A DNA stretch of 64,000 nt from Pantoea sp. Lineage in GTDB: Bacteria; Pseudomonadota; Gammaproteobacteria; Enterobacterales; Enterobacteriaceae. Under the pieces are notes generated by a model. It was not told where the DNA came from. It saw nothing but the letters and a program-made list of their open reading frames with translations, and searched no databases. Where the stretch lies: NCBI RefSeq assembly GCF_028283705.1, contig NZ_JAPWKD010000031.1:124001-188000 (forward strand). Direction: 5' to 3'. A program made the translations under genes and the position numbers. How positions within the stretch are numbered: the first letter of the stretch is position 1; each line of letters begins with the position of its first letter. Shown in pieces: positions 26,416 to 36,065 of this stretch.

Positions 26416-27151
26416 TACGAGCTGGAAAGGGGCCAGCCTGGAGCTGCGCGATTTGTCGCTGGCTTACGGGCCGATTGAGGTTTTGCGGCGGGTATCACTC
26501 AGCGTCGCACCGGGCACCACCACCTGCATCATCGGGCCGTCGGGCTCCGGTAAATCCACCCTGCTGCGCGGCATCAACCGGCTGCACGAACCGAAATCCG
26601 GCGATGTGTTGCTGGCCGGGCGTTCGGTGCTGCGCGAAAAGCCAGATGCCCTGCGTCTGCGCATCGGCATGGTATTTCAGCATTTCAACCTGTTCCCCGA
26701 CCATAGCGCGCTGGAGAACGTCGCGCTGGCACCGTGGAAAGTGAAAGGGTTGCCGAAGTCTCAGGCGATGACGATCGCGCGCCAGCGGCTGGAAGAGGTA
26801 GGACTCGGCCAACGTGCCGATCATCATCCGCGCGACCTCTCCGGTGGCCAACAGCAGCGAGTGGCCATTGCCCGCGCGCTGGCGATGGACCCTGAGGTGA
26901 TGCTGTTTGACGAAGCCACCTCGGCGCTCGACCCGGAACTGGTGAAGGGTGTGCTGACCCTGATGGCCGACTTGTGTCGTCGTGGCATGACGATGGTGGT
27001 GGTGACCCATGAGATGGGGTTTGCCCGCAAGGTCGCCGATCAGGTGGTGTTTATGGACGAAGGCGAGATTATCGAGGTCGGCACCCCTGCCGCACTGTTC
27101 GATGACCCCCAGTCGCCGCGTCTGCAACGTTTTCTTTCTGAAGTGCTGTAA
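26408..27151 (+). CDS. Amino-acid ABC transporter ATPase (GlnQ/HisP type)
   Basis: 247 aa. Walker A IIGPSGSGKSTLLRGIN, Q loop GMVFQHFNLFPD, signature LSGGQQQRVAIARALA, Walker B VMLFDEATSALDPELV, H loop VVTHEMGFAR. Belongs to the polar amino acid uptake family. Follows and overlaps the permease; 14 bases before the oxidase gene. Confidence 0.92.
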   Translation: MTDTSWKGASLELRDLSLAYGPIEVLRRVSLSVAPGTTTCIIGPSGSGKSTLLRGINRLHEPKSGDVLLAGRSVLREKPDALRLRIGMVFQHFNLFPDHSALENVALAPWKVKGLPKSQAMTIARQRLEEVGLGQRADHHPRDLSGGQQQRVAIARALAMDPEVMLFDEATSALDPELVKGVLTLMADLCRRGMTMVVVTHEMGFARKVADQVVFMDEGEIIEVGTPAALFDDPQSPRLQRFLSEVL

Positions 27152-27165
27152 ACAAGGAACCAAAG

Positions 27166-28272
27166 ATGGCTGTAGAAAATCAGGCTCGTGTAGTGGTGTT
27201 GGGAGGCGGCGTGCTGGGGGTTTCCAGCGCGCTGCAGCTGGCAAAGCGCGGTGCGGCAGTCACGCTGGTGACGGAGGCTGAGCTGTGCTCCGGCGCTTCC
27301 GGTCGTTCGCTATCGTGGCTGAACTCCTCCGGTGAGCGTTCAAAACCTTACCATGCGCTGCGTATGGCGGGCATTGATCGTTACCGGACGCTGTTTGCCG
27401 ACGATCCTTCCCGTGACTGGCTGCGCTTTGATGGTGGGCTATTCTGGACCGCCGCCACCCCCACCACCCTGCACGCCCGCCATGAGTATGAAAACGCGCA
27501 CGGTTATGATTCACACCTGCGCAGTCGTGACACGGTAACGGAGCTACAGATCGATCCCGCCGCTCTAAGCGGCGAGGCAATCTTTAATCCGGGTGAAGGC
27601 TGGGTAAGCCTTCCGCATCTGATCGAACATCTGGCACAGCAACTACGCGCGCTCGGTGGGGAAATTATTGAGTTTGCCGGACAAGCCGAAGTCATAACCG
27701 CCGAGGGCCGCGCCTGTGGCGTGCGCTGGGAGAAGGGCGAATTGCCCGCCGACAAGGTGCTGGTGGCCTGCGGCCCTTCCACCCCGGCAGTGGTGGCCCC
27801 GCTCGGCGTCACCATCCCCAACGGTTCGCCGCTGTCGATGCTGGTGATCACCCAACCCGCTGAGCAAAAACTCACAGCGGTGCTGAATACGCCACGCGCC
27901 GCAGTGCGCCCTAATCCGGGGAATTCGCTGGCGCTGGATCACGACTGGTACGAGAACGATATCCAGCCACTGCCCGACGGTGGTTTTACTATCGATGAGA
28001 AGGTGGTGAACCAGCTGGTGCAGGAAGCCGATAAGCTGCTGCTGAACAATGCCCCTTTGCAGGCACAGAGCTGGAAGATGGGCTACAAACCGATTCCCGG
28101 CGACGGCGAGCCGGTGCTGGGGGAGTTGCAGCAGGTGCCGGGTTGTTTTGTCGCCTTTACCCATTCCGGCGCCACGCTGGCGTTAATTGTCGGTGAATTA
28201 CTGGCACAGGAGATGATCACCGGAACGAAACACCCGATGCTGGCGACCTTCCGGCCTGAGCGGTTTGGCTAA
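27166..28272 (+). CDS. FAD-dependent D-amino-acid oxidase/dehydrogenase-like protein (DAO family)
   Basis: 368 aa. N-terminal FAD-binding Rossmann motif VVVLGGGVLGVSSALQLAKRG and acidic end VTEAELCSGASGRS, the middle substrate region with EIIEFAGQAEV, and C-terminal LGELQQVPGCFVAFTHSGAT. Members oxidise D-amino acids, glycine derivatives or opines. Last gene of the transport operon, which suggests the imported compound is oxidised at its amine. No signal peptide, so cytoplasmic. An inverted-repeat pair follows the gene. Confidence 0.87.
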   Translation: MAVENQARVVVLGGGVLGVSSALQLAKRGAAVTLVTEAELCSGASGRSLSWLNSSGERSKPYHALRMAGIDRYRTLFADDPSRDWLRFDGGLFWTAATPTTLHARHEYENAHGYDSHLRSRDTVTELQIDPAALSGEAIFNPGEGWVSLPHLIEHLAQQLRALGGEIIEFAGQAEVITAEGRACGVRWEKGELPADKVLVACGPSTPAVVAPLGVTIPNGSPLSMLVITQPAEQKLTAVLNTPRAAVRPNPGNSLALDHDWYENDIQPLPDGGFTIDEKVVNQLVQEADKLLLNNAPLQAQSWKMGYKPIPGDGEPVLGELQQVPGCFVAFTHSGATLALIVGELLAQEMITGTKHPMLATFRPERFG

Positions 28273-28284
28273 GACGTCCACCCC

Positions 28285-28358
28285 GTAGCGGCGCGATTTA
28301 TCGCGCATCTTTGGCAGCATCTGCGGGAGAAAACCCGCGCGATAAATCGCGTCGCTAC
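28285..28358. repeat. REP/BIME-like inverted pair
   Basis: GTAGCGGCGCGATTTATCGCGC (28285-28306) and its near-perfect inverted copy (28337-28358), separated by 30 bases including CTGCGGGAGAAAACCCGCG-like internal pairing. It shares its core with 22671-22694. Lies between the oxidase and cupin genes and could protect or terminate the transcript. Confidence 0.75.
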
Positions 28359-28416
28359 GCTATTTGCATTACGCTTAAAACGTGATCTGCATCTCATTTA
28401 AAGTCTGGAGGAAAGG

Positions 28417-29019
28417 ATGAATGATTTATCACGTCGCCACTTTATGCGCGTCATGTCGGGTCTGGCACTGACCGCCCCAGCCCTGTTTAACCGCTACGCC
28501 ACCGCCGCTCCCACAGCGAAAAATGTGCAGTTGCTGCGCCTGGAACGTAATGGCTGGGTGCCGAACAATCCCCATCTTCCGGTGATTATTTACCAAAACG
28601 TTTTGCCGAAAGCGGCTGAAATGACCTCGCCCACCGAATCCTTATTTGAGAAAAACAGTTGGCCGCCACAATGGGTCGCCTCGATTTTTACCTTCCATCA
28701 CTATCACAGCACCGCGCATGAGGTGCTGGGATGTGTCAGCGGTAACGCAAAAGTGATGCTGGGTGGCCCAGGTGGCCATGTGATTAACATGGCTGCGGGT
28801 GATGTGGCGTTGCTGCCCGCAGGCACCGGGCATTTTAACGACGGCAGCAGCGATGATTTCCAGGTGGTGGGGGCCTATCCTCCCCACCAGCAATGGGATA
28901 TCTGCCGTGCCGCCCCGACGCCAGAGATGCTGCAACGTATCAGCCAACTGCCGTTCCCGGACAGCGATCCGGTGGCCGGTCAAACCGGTCCGCTGACCCA
29001 CAGCTGGCAGCAGGCATAG
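28417..29019 (+). CDS. Tat-exported cupin-domain protein
   Basis: 200 aa. Twin-arginine signal LSRRHFMRVMSGLALTAPAL at the N-terminus, with cleavage probably near YATAA. Cupin core: TFHHYHSTAHEVLGCVSGNA (metal-binding His/Glu cluster) and AAGDVALLPAGTGHFN. GGAGGAA precedes ATG 28417. Cupins of this kind bind a metal and act as isomerase, dioxygenase or sugar-binding protein; the job here is not evident. Tat export suggests the metal is loaded in the cytoplasm. Convergent with cusA, five bases away, and not part of the upstream operon by spacing. Confidence 0.8.
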   Translation: MNDLSRRHFMRVMSGLALTAPALFNRYATAAPTAKNVQLLRLERNGWVPNNPHLPVIIYQNVLPKAAEMTSPTESLFEKNSWPPQWVASIFTFHHYHSTAHEVLGCVSGNAKVMLGGPGGHVINMAAGDVALLPAGTGHFNDGSSDDFQVVGAYPPHQQWDICRAAPTPEMLQRISQLPFPDSDPVAGQTGPLTHSWQQA

Positions 29020-29023
29020 ACGC

Positions 29024-32000
29024 TTATCGATGGCGGCGCAGCCAGATCAGTTTGTAAGCCGCCGGGATGATAAATAGCGACAGCAGCGGCGCGGTGATCA
29101 TGCCGCCAATCATCGGTGCCGCAATGCGGCTCATCACTTCGGAACCCGCCCCGCTGCCCCACAGAATCGGCAGCAGACCGGCAATAATCACCGCCACCGT
29201 CATCGCTTTGGGCCGCACACGCAGCACCGCGCCGTGATACAGCGCCTCATCCAGTTTCTGCGGTGTGACCGTCTCAGGGCATGACAGCGCGGGTTCATTT
29301 TCAATCGCGTGTCGCAAATACATCAGCATCACCACACCAAACTCGGCAGCGACCCCGGCCAGGGCGATAAATCCGGTACCGGTGGCGACCGACAGATGAA
29401 ATCCCTGCCAGTAGAGAAACCAGATGCCACCCACCAGCGCGAAAGGCAGGCTCATCAGAATCAGCAGCGCCTCATCTACGCGGCGAAACGCCAGATACAG
29501 CAGGATAAAGATAATCATCAGCGTCATCGGCACCATCAGCTTCAGCTTTTTATTGGCATGTTCCAGCAGTTCGAACTGCCCGGAAAACGCCACGCTGGTG
29601 CCAGGCCTGAGCGTCACCTTGTCTGCGATCGCCGTTTTCAGGTCATTGACTACCGATACCATGTCACGACCACGGGCATCGATATAAATCCAGCTGGTCG
29701 GACGGGCATTCTCGGTTTTCAGCATGCTGGGACCTGACACCACACGGACGTCAGCCACATCGCTCAGGGTGATCTGCTGCTTCATCGGCGTGAGTATCGG
29801 CAACTGACGCAGTGCTTCCGGGCTGTCGCGCAGCCCCTGCGGGTAGCGAATATTGATCGGGTAACGCGCCACGCCTTCCACGGTTTCGCCGACCGTGGTG
29901 CCACCAATCGCCGATGACACGAACAGCTGGACATCCCCCACCGTCATACCGTAACGCGCCGCCTTCTCCCGGTTGATATCCACATCAATATAGCGTCCAC
30001 CCTGCAGACGCTCCGCCAGCGCCGAAACCACGCCAGGTACAGTTTTCGCGACTTCTTCGATGCGCTGGGCGGTGATATCGATATCCGCCAGTACGCTGCC
30101 TGAGACCTTTATCCCAATCGGGCTTTTAATCCCGGTGGAGAGCATATCGATACGGTTGCGGATCGGTGGAACCCATAGATTGGCCAGCCCCGGCAGCCGC
30201 ACCCTGGCATCCAGTTCGTCGATAATTTTATCGAGCGTCATGCCAGGCCGCCACTCGGCTTCGGGCTTCAGCTGGATGGTGGTTTCTACCATCTCCAGCG
30301 GTGCTGCATCGGTCGCGGTTTCCGCTTTGCCCGTTTTGCCAAACACCGAGGCCACTTCCGGTACGGTTTTGATCAGTTTGTCCGTGGTCTGCAATAACGC
30401 CGCCGCCTGCCCTGGCGAGACGCCCGGCAAGGTTGAGGGCATATACAGCAGATCCCCCTCATTGATTTTTGGCAGGAACTCGCCACCCACCTGACTCAGC
30501 GGCCACCACACCGTGAAGATCGACAGCGCCGCCACCAGTAAGGTCAGCTTCGGCCAGTGCAGCACCTTCAGTAGCAACGGGTGATAAATCCTGATCAGCC
30601 AACGATTAAGCGGGTTGTGGCTTTCCGCCGGGATTTTCCCACGGATCCACCATCCCATCAGGATGGGGATCACGATAATCGCCAGCACGGCAGCACCCGC
30701 CATCGACCAGGTTTTGGTAAACGCCAGCGGGCCAAACAGCCGCCCTTCCTGGCCTTCCAGCGTGAAGATAGGAATAAACGACAGGGTGATAATCAGCAGG
30801 CTGATAAACAGCGCCGGACCAACTTCTACCGCCGCATCGGTGATCACCTGCCAGCGGCTATCGTTGTCGATGCGTTCATCAGGATGTTGATGTTGCCACT
30901 CCTCCAGCCGTTTATGGGCATTTTCAATCATCACGATTGCCGCATCCACCATTGCCCCGACGGCAATGGCGATGCCACCGAGCGACATGATATTGGCGTT
31001 CAGCCCCTGGAAATGCATCACAATGAAAGCAATACACAACCCCAGCGGCAGCGAGATAATCGCCACCAGCGCCGAACGCACATGCCAGAGAAACAGCGCA
31101 CAAACCAGTGCGACCACCACAAATTCTTCCAGCAACTTATGGCTGAGATTAGCAATCGCCCGATCGATAAGCTGGCTGCGGTCATAGGTGGTCACCACTT
31201 CAACCCCCTGCGGCAGGCTCTTTTTCAGGCTATCAAGCTTATCCCGCACGGCGGTGATCACTTCGCGGGCATTTTTGCCGGAACGCAGGATAATCACCCC
31301 ACCGGCCACCTCGCCTTCACCGTTCAGCTCGGCAATGCCACGCCGCATTTCCGGTCCAATCTGCACGCGGGCGACATCGCGCAGAGTGATCGGCACGCCG
31401 TTGCTGCCGGTTTTCAGCACGATGTTATTGAAATCATCCAGGGTCTGCAGATAGCCGCTGGCCCGCACCATATATTCCGCTTCAGCGATTTCTACGGAGG
31501 ATCCGCCCGCCTCCTGATTGGAGGATGCCATGGCGGATTTCACCTCCGCCAGACTGATGCCGTACTGCGCCAGCTGCAGCGGGTTGACCTGAATCTGGTA
31601 CTGCTTCACCACTCCCCCCACCGAGGCCACTTCTGCCACGTCAGGGATGGTTTTCAGTTCATATTTCAGAAACCAGTCCTGCAATGAACGCAGCTCCGCC
31701 AGATCGTGCTTACCGCTGTGATCCACCAGCGCATACTCAAAGATCCAGCCCACCCCGGTGGCATCGGGGCCGATTTCGGAACTGACCCCGGCCGGTAATT
31801 TACCCTGCACCTGGTTGAGGTACTCCAGCACGCGGGAGCGCGCCCAGTAAAGGTCGGTGCCGTCAGCAAAAATCACATAGACATAGGAATCACCAAACTG
31901 CGAGAAGCCGCGTACCGTTTTAGCACCCGGCACGGAAAGCATGGTGGTAGTGAGCGGGTAAGTGACCTGATTTTCCACAATCTGCGGTGCCTGGCCGGGA

Positions 32001-32158
32001 TAGCTGGTTTTAATGATCACCTGTACATCGGAGAGGTCCGGCAGGGCATCAACCGGGGTGTTGATGATGGTCCAGGCCCCCCAGACGCTGAGAAACAGTG
32101 CCCCCATCATCACCAGAAAACGGTTAGCGACCGAGCGCCGGATAATCCATGCAATCAT
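29024..32158 (-). CDS. cusA: CusA, RND-family Cu(I)/Ag(I) efflux pump
   Basis: 1044 aa, inner-membrane RND transporter with 12 TM helices and two large periplasmic loops. Heavy-metal efflux marks: SYPGQAPQIVENQVTYPLTT, VVKQYQIQVNPLQLAQYGIS, GGIAIAVGAMVDAAIVMIEN (TM4 proton-relay region) and KINEGDLLYMPSTLPG, as in E. coli CusA. Methionines around the periplasmic cleft bind Cu(I)/Ag(I). Last gene of cusCFBA; complete. Confidence 0.96.
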   Translation of the reverse strand: MIAWIIRRSVANRFLVMMGALFLSVWGAWTIINTPVDALPDLSDVQVIIKTSYPGQAPQIVENQVTYPLTTTMLSVPGAKTVRGFSQFGDSYVYVIFADGTDLYWARSRVLEYLNQVQGKLPAGVSSEIGPDATGVGWIFEYALVDHSGKHDLAELRSLQDWFLKYELKTIPDVAEVASVGGVVKQYQIQVNPLQLAQYGISLAEVKSAMASSNQEAGGSSVEIAEAEYMVRASGYLQTLDDFNNIVLKTGSNGVPITLRDVARVQIGPEMRRGIAELNGEGEVAGGVIILRSGKNAREVITAVRDKLDSLKKSLPQGVEVVTTYDRSQLIDRAIANLSHKLLEEFVVVALVCALFLWHVRSALVAIISLPLGLCIAFIVMHFQGLNANIMSLGGIAIAVGAMVDAAIVMIENAHKRLEEWQHQHPDERIDNDSRWQVITDAAVEVGPALFISLLIITLSFIPIFTLEGQEGRLFGPLAFTKTWSMAGAAVLAIIVIPILMGWWIRGKIPAESHNPLNRWLIRIYHPLLLKVLHWPKLTLLVAALSIFTVWWPLSQVGGEFLPKINEGDLLYMPSTLPGVSPGQAAALLQTTDKLIKTVPEVASVFGKTGKAETATDAAPLEMVETTIQLKPEAEWRPGMTLDKIIDELDARVRLPGLANLWVPPIRNRIDMLSTGIKSPIGIKVSGSVLADIDITAQRIEEVAKTVPGVVSALAERLQGGRYIDVDINREKAARYGMTVGDVQLFVSSAIGGTTVGETVEGVARYPINIRYPQGLRDSPEALRQLPILTPMKQQITLSDVADVRVVSGPSMLKTENARPTSWIYIDARGRDMVSVVNDLKTAIADKVTLRPGTSVAFSGQFELLEHANKKLKLMVPMTLMIIFILLYLAFRRVDEALLILMSLPFALVGGIWFLYWQGFHLSVATGTGFIALAGVAAEFGVVMLMYLRHAIENEPALSCPETVTPQKLDEALYHGAVLRVRPKAMTVAVIIAGLLPILWGSGAGSEVMSRIAAPMIGGMITAPLLSLFIIPAAYKLIWLRRHR

Positions 32159-32168
32159 CGTCGTTCCC

Positions 32169-33404
32169 TCAGTGATCGGAATGCGCGTTGTCGGCCTGAC
32201 GCATCCGCGCCAGCGCCCCGGTAATATTGGCTTCCGAGTCGATCAGGAACAGCCCGTTGACCACCACTGACTCCCCTTCGCTTAGCCCTGCCGCCACACC
32301 ACTCTGGCGCTGCGATTCCGCCAGTATGCGGATGGCTTTGGGTGCAAAACGTCCCTCGCTGTCCACGGCAATCACGCGCTGCTCATCACCGGTATCAATC
32401 ACCGCCTGAGACGGGATCAGCAGCATCTCCTCACTCTGGCTGTTCAGATGCAGATACGCATTCATACCGGGTTTCAGCAATTCATCGCGATTCGCCACCT
32501 GGAGACGCACCTGCAACGTGCGGGTGGTCTGGTCAACGCTCGGCAGGATGCTCCATTTTTCGATATTGAAGCTGCGACCCGGGTATGCCGGCACTGAAAT
32601 CGACAGGTGCGATCGATCGCTGAGCAATCCGGCGATCGACTCTGGCACCGCAGCGCTGATCCACACCGGGTCCATGCCCTGAATCTGGGCCACCACTTTA
32701 TCTTTGGAGATATTCATTCCGCTGCGCAGGTCAAATGCGGTGATCACCCCATCGATTGGGGCTTTGATGGTGAAGCGGGTCTGTACCGTGCGGGAACTGC
32801 GCAGACGCTGAATATCCTCTTCCGGCATCCCGGCAAGACGCAGCCGTTCAAGAATACCTTTCACCTGGGTAGTCGATCCCCCGGTGCCTGACAGCAACAG
32901 ATATTCGCTCTGCGCCTCCACCCACTCCGGGATGGTGATATCGATCAACGGTGTGCCCTTGCTGACTTTGTCGCCAACAGTCAATGGGTAGACTTTTTCG
33001 ACAAAACCCTCCGAACGAGCCTGCACAATCACGAACTGGTAATCGTTAAAACTGACGTTGGCCGGAATGGTCTGGCTATATTGCAATCGCCCTTTGCTGA
33101 CCTTGATGGTCTTCAGACCGAGGTTCTGTACCAGCACCGGATCGATACGCATGCCCTGGCTATTGTCCGCCTCGCCTTCATCCGCGTATTTGGGTATCAG
33201 GTCCATATCCATAAACGGTGATTTACCCGGTTTATCAAATTTGGTATCGGGTTTCATCGGGTCATACCAGAATAAAACTTTGCGTTCTGGCGCTGACTTT
33301 TTATTGGCAGAAGGCAGATAATGGAAAGCCGCTGTCGTAATCAGCCCTCCGATTATCAGGCTACTGACCATCACCGCCGCGTATTTTAATTTTAACGATG
33401 CCAT
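32169..33404 (-). CDS. cusB: CusB, periplasmic adaptor of the copper/silver pump
   Basis: 411 aa from ATG 33404, with AGGA six bases upstream. N-terminal membrane segment (YAAVMVSSLIIGGLITTAA), then the heavy-metal-binding region LFWYDPMKPDTKFDKPGKSPFMDMDLIPKY with the metal-ligand methionines, barrel-sandwich halves (ARSEGFVEKVYPLTVGDKVSKG; APIDGVITAFDLRSGM) and beta-barrel. Joins CusA to CusC. 10 bases before cusA. Confidence 0.95.
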   Translation of the reverse strand: MASLKLKYAAVMVSSLIIGGLITTAAFHYLPSANKKSAPERKVLFWYDPMKPDTKFDKPGKSPFMDMDLIPKYADEGEADNSQGMRIDPVLVQNLGLKTIKVSKGRLQYSQTIPANVSFNDYQFVIVQARSEGFVEKVYPLTVGDKVSKGTPLIDITIPEWVEAQSEYLLLSGTGGSTTQVKGILERLRLAGMPEEDIQRLRSSRTVQTRFTIKAPIDGVITAFDLRSGMNISKDKVVAQIQGMDPVWISAAVPESIAGLLSDRSHLSISVPAYPGRSFNIEKWSILPSVDQTTRTLQVRLQVANRDELLKPGMNAYLHLNSQSEEMLLIPSQAVIDTGDEQRVIAVDSEGRFAPKAIRILAESQRQSGVAAGLSEGESVVVNGLFLIDSEANITGALARMRQADNAHSDH

Positions 33405-33430
33405 AATTGTTCCTGACAACCATCCGTTAA

Positions 33431-33784
33431 TTAAGAATGACTGACTTTTATTTCCTGAAGCAGTGAGATATTCCCCTGCTGAATAAAAGAAAAGTTAACC
33501 GGGCTACCCACTTTTAACGCGTTGATGCTGTCGTCCTGAGTGGTAAAGGTAAAACGCATGGTCATGGCTGGCCAGCCAAGCGCCGGGATCGCCTGATGAT
33601 CAATAGTGATTTTTTTATTTGCTAAATCAATCTGTTTAATCACCCCCGTGGCGTTAATCACCGGCTGCTGAACCGCCATCTCCGCATGTGACATCATGCT
33701 CTGATGCTGCTCACTGGCCTGTGCACCCGCGGCAATCAGTGCCGGAAAAATACCGAATAAAACCACTTTGATTAACTGATGCAT
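33431..33784 (-). CDS. cusF: CusF, periplasmic Cu(I)/Ag(I) chaperone
   Basis: 117 aa. Signal peptide (IKVVLFGIFPALIAAGAQA). OB-like CusF domain: TGVIKQIDLANKKITIDHQAIPALGWPAMTMRF with outline ligands His (IDHQ), Trp (GWPAM) and two Met (AMTM), exactly the CusF metal site. Delivers metal to CusB. Between cusC and cusB. Confidence 0.95.
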   Translation of the reverse strand: MHQLIKVVLFGIFPALIAAGAQASEQHQSMMSHAEMAVQQPVINATGVIKQIDLANKKITIDHQAIPALGWPAMTMRFTFTTQDDSINALKVGSPVNFSFIQQGNISLLQEIKVSHS

Positions 33785-33816
33785 AATATTGACTCCTGAA
33801 AAATGTAATGGAAGGA

Positions 33817-35202
33817 TTATTCCGTCCAGCCGCCCCCCAGGGCAGTGAACAGATTGATCTCATTGACCTGCCGGGAATATTGCAAATCAAATAACGTTTG
33901 CCGGGTGCTGAATAATGAGCGCTCAGCATCCAGCACTTCGATATAACTCACCGCACCGCTGGCATAGAATCCGCGTGCGCGTTGCAGCGTAATTTGCAGG
34001 GAAGCAAGGTAACGCTGCTGCGCCGCAATTTGGTTGCTGAGGCTGTCGCGCAGCGCGAGCGCATCGGCGACGTCCTTAAACGCGTTTTGGATTTTTTGCT
34101 CGTAATTCACCACCGATTGCTGCTGGCGCACTTCAGCAAGCGTCAGGCTGGCCTGGTTACGACCGGCATTAAAAATCGGGATGTCGATTTTTGGCACAAA
34201 ATTCCACATGCCGCTGCCTGCGGAAAACAGATTTGACAGGTCATCGCTGCTGCCCGACAAGCCGCTGGTCAGGCTAATCGACGGATAGAACGCAGCCCTG
34301 GCCGCACCGATATTGGCATTGGCCGCCATCAGCTGGTGTTCAGCCTCCATCAGATCCGGACGCTGACGCAGGATTTCCGAGGAAAGTCCGGCGGGTAGCC
34401 TGACCGGGTTAAGAACCCCCACCACGCGGCGTTGATCATCCGGCAGTCCCTGCCAGCGGCCCACTACCAGCCGCAAGGTATTGTTCGCCTGCGCCAGTTG
34501 CCCTTCCCGGCTGGCAATCTCCGCGCGGGTGCTTTCAATCAGGCCATGCGCCTGTTCTACCGCCAGCACATTGCTGCTGCCGGTAATTAGCTGCTGCTCC
34601 ACAAAGGCATAAGATTGCTGATAATTCTGTAACGTCTCCCGGGCAATACGCAGCTGTGCCACTGCCAGCCGCTGACTAAAGTAGCTCTGAGCAACGCTGG
34701 AAATCAGCAGGATATGCACTGCACGCTGAGCAGCCTCACTGGCAAGGTAGTTTTGCCGGTCGGCTTCGCTCAGATTTTTCAATCTGCCGAAAAAATCCAG
34801 CTCAAAGCTCAGATCCAGCCCGGCCTGAAACTGTTTTTCCGTCAGGTCGCTGCGTTTCAGGCCACCGCTGTAACTCGCTTCAGTAGCAGCGTTCAGCTGC
34901 GGGTAGCGATCGGCATTGGTTACCCGGTACTGTGCGCGTGCTTCCTGCACTTTCAATGCCGCCATACGCAGATCACGGTTATTGCGTAGCGCCACATCAA
35001 TGAACTGCCTGGCCTGAGGATCGGCAAAAAAGGTCCGCCAGCCGGTATCCTGATAGCCTGCGGTAACCGGCACCAGCGTGTTGCGGGAGAGAGAGAATTG
35101 TTGTGGAACCGGGAGTTCAGGGGGCTGATATTCGGGGGCCAGCGAGACACATCCCGTCAGCAAAAACGCCGCACCCACCACCCGTAATATTAATTTGACC
35201 AT
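33817..35202 (-). CDS. cusC: CusC, outer-membrane channel of the copper/silver pump
   Basis: 461 aa from ATG 35202 (MVKLILRVVGAAFLLTGC). Lipoprotein signal with lipobox LLTGC (Cys 18). TolC/OEP-family repeats: VALRNNRDLRMAALKVQEARAQYRVTNADRYPQL in the first half and DLMEAEHQLMAANANIGAARAAFYPSISL in the second. Forms the exit duct for CusBA. First gene of cusCFBA, divergent from cusRS. Confidence 0.95.
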   Translation of the reverse strand: MVKLILRVVGAAFLLTGCVSLAPEYQPPELPVPQQFSLSRNTLVPVTAGYQDTGWRTFFADPQARQFIDVALRNNRDLRMAALKVQEARAQYRVTNADRYPQLNAATEASYSGGLKRSDLTEKQFQAGLDLSFELDFFGRLKNLSEADRQNYLASEAAQRAVHILLISSVAQSYFSQRLAVAQLRIARETLQNYQQSYAFVEQQLITGSSNVLAVEQAHGLIESTRAEIASREGQLAQANNTLRLVVGRWQGLPDDQRRVVGVLNPVRLPAGLSSEILRQRPDLMEAEHQLMAANANIGAARAAFYPSISLTSGLSGSSDDLSNLFSAGSGMWNFVPKIDIPIFNAGRNQASLTLAEVRQQQSVVNYEQKIQNAFKDVADALALRDSLSNQIAAQQRYLASLQITLQRARGFYASGAVSYIEVLDAERSLFSTRQTLFDLQYSRQVNEINLFTALGGGWTE

Positions 35203-35294
35203 ATCGCTAACCGCCAGGGCCTGCCTGCCCATTGTTTCCAGATGATGACGGCGGACACTGTAACGAAGCGACTCTGTTGGCAGCGTGACCCAAC

Positions 35295-35312
35295 AATGAC
35301 AAAGCTGTCATT
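35295..35312. promoter_or_regulatory. Cus box (CusR operator)
   Basis: AATGACAAAGCTGTCATT, an inverted repeat of AATGACA, matches the CusR/CopR-type operator known between E. coli cusC and cusR. It sits between the divergent cusC and cusR starts (93 and 70 bases away). Confidence 0.85.
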
Positions 35313-35381
35313 TTCGACTGAAGTCGTTGATATCGTCCTTTGGCCCACTAGAATGGCACCGATGAGGGGATGGGTGAGAAA

Positions 35382-36065
35382 ATGAAGATACTGATTGTCG
35401 AAGACGAGGTGAAAACAGGGGAATACCTCAGCAAAGGGCTGACCGAGGCGGGGTTTGTGGTCGATCGCGCCGACAACGGCCTCACTGGCTACCATCTGGC
35501 GATGACCGCTGAGTACGATTTGATCGTACTGGACATTATGCTGCCCGATGTCAACGGCTGGGATATCGTGCGTATGTTGCGTGCTGCCAGCAAAGGGATG
35601 CCGATTCTGCTGCTGACCGCGCTGGGCACCATTGAACATCGCGTAAAGGGACTGGAACTGGGTGCCGATGATTATCTGGTCAAACCCTTTGCCTTTGCCG
35701 AGTTGCTGGCGCGTGTCAGAACGCTGCTGCGCCGCGGGGCCAATATTATTCCTGAGAGCCAGTTCCAGCTGGCGGATCTCAACTTTGACCTGGTGTCACG
35801 TAAAGTGAGCCGCGCGGGTACCCGCATCACCCTGACCAGCAAAGAATTCACCTTGCTGGAATTCTTTATCCGTCATCGCGGTGAGGTCCTGCCCCGTTCG
35901 CTGATTGCCTCGCAGGTGTGGGATATGAATTTTGACAGCGATACCAATGCCATCGATGTTGCGGTTAAACGGCTGCGGGCAAAAATCGATAATGACTTCT
36001 CCCCCAAACTGATCCAGACCGTACGCGGCGTCGGTTATGTGCTTGAGGTGCCTGATGAAGATTAA
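35382..36065 (+). CDS. cusR: CusR, copper/silver-responsive response regulator
   Basis: 227 aa from ATG 35382 (MKILIVEDEVKTGEYL), the E. coli length. OmpR/PhoB type: Asp in LIVLDIMLPDVNGWD, Thr in LLLTALG, Lys in DYLVKPFAFAELLARV, C-terminal winged helix (LTSKEFTLLEFFIRHRGEVL, VDVAVKRLRAKID-type recognition). Activates cusCFBA from the Cus box. Overlaps cusS by 11 bases. Confidence 0.96.
   Translation: MKILIVEDEVKTGEYLSKGLTEAGFVVDRADNGLTGYHLAMTAEYDLIVLDIMLPDVNGWDIVRMLRAASKGMPILLLTALGTIEHRVKGLELGADDYLVKPFAFAELLARVRTLLRRGANIIPESQFQLADLNFDLVSRKVSRAGTRITLTSKEFTLLEFFIRHRGEVLPRSLIASQVWDMNFDSDTNAIDVAVKRLRAKIDNDFSPKLIQTVRGVGYVLEVPDED

Noticed and set aside
30581..31687. 368-codon open frame antisense to cusA
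   Set aside because: Shadow of a G+C-rich conserved gene; composition rich in His/Gln/Arg typical of reverse-strand reading, no ribosome site, and cusA fully accounts for the region.
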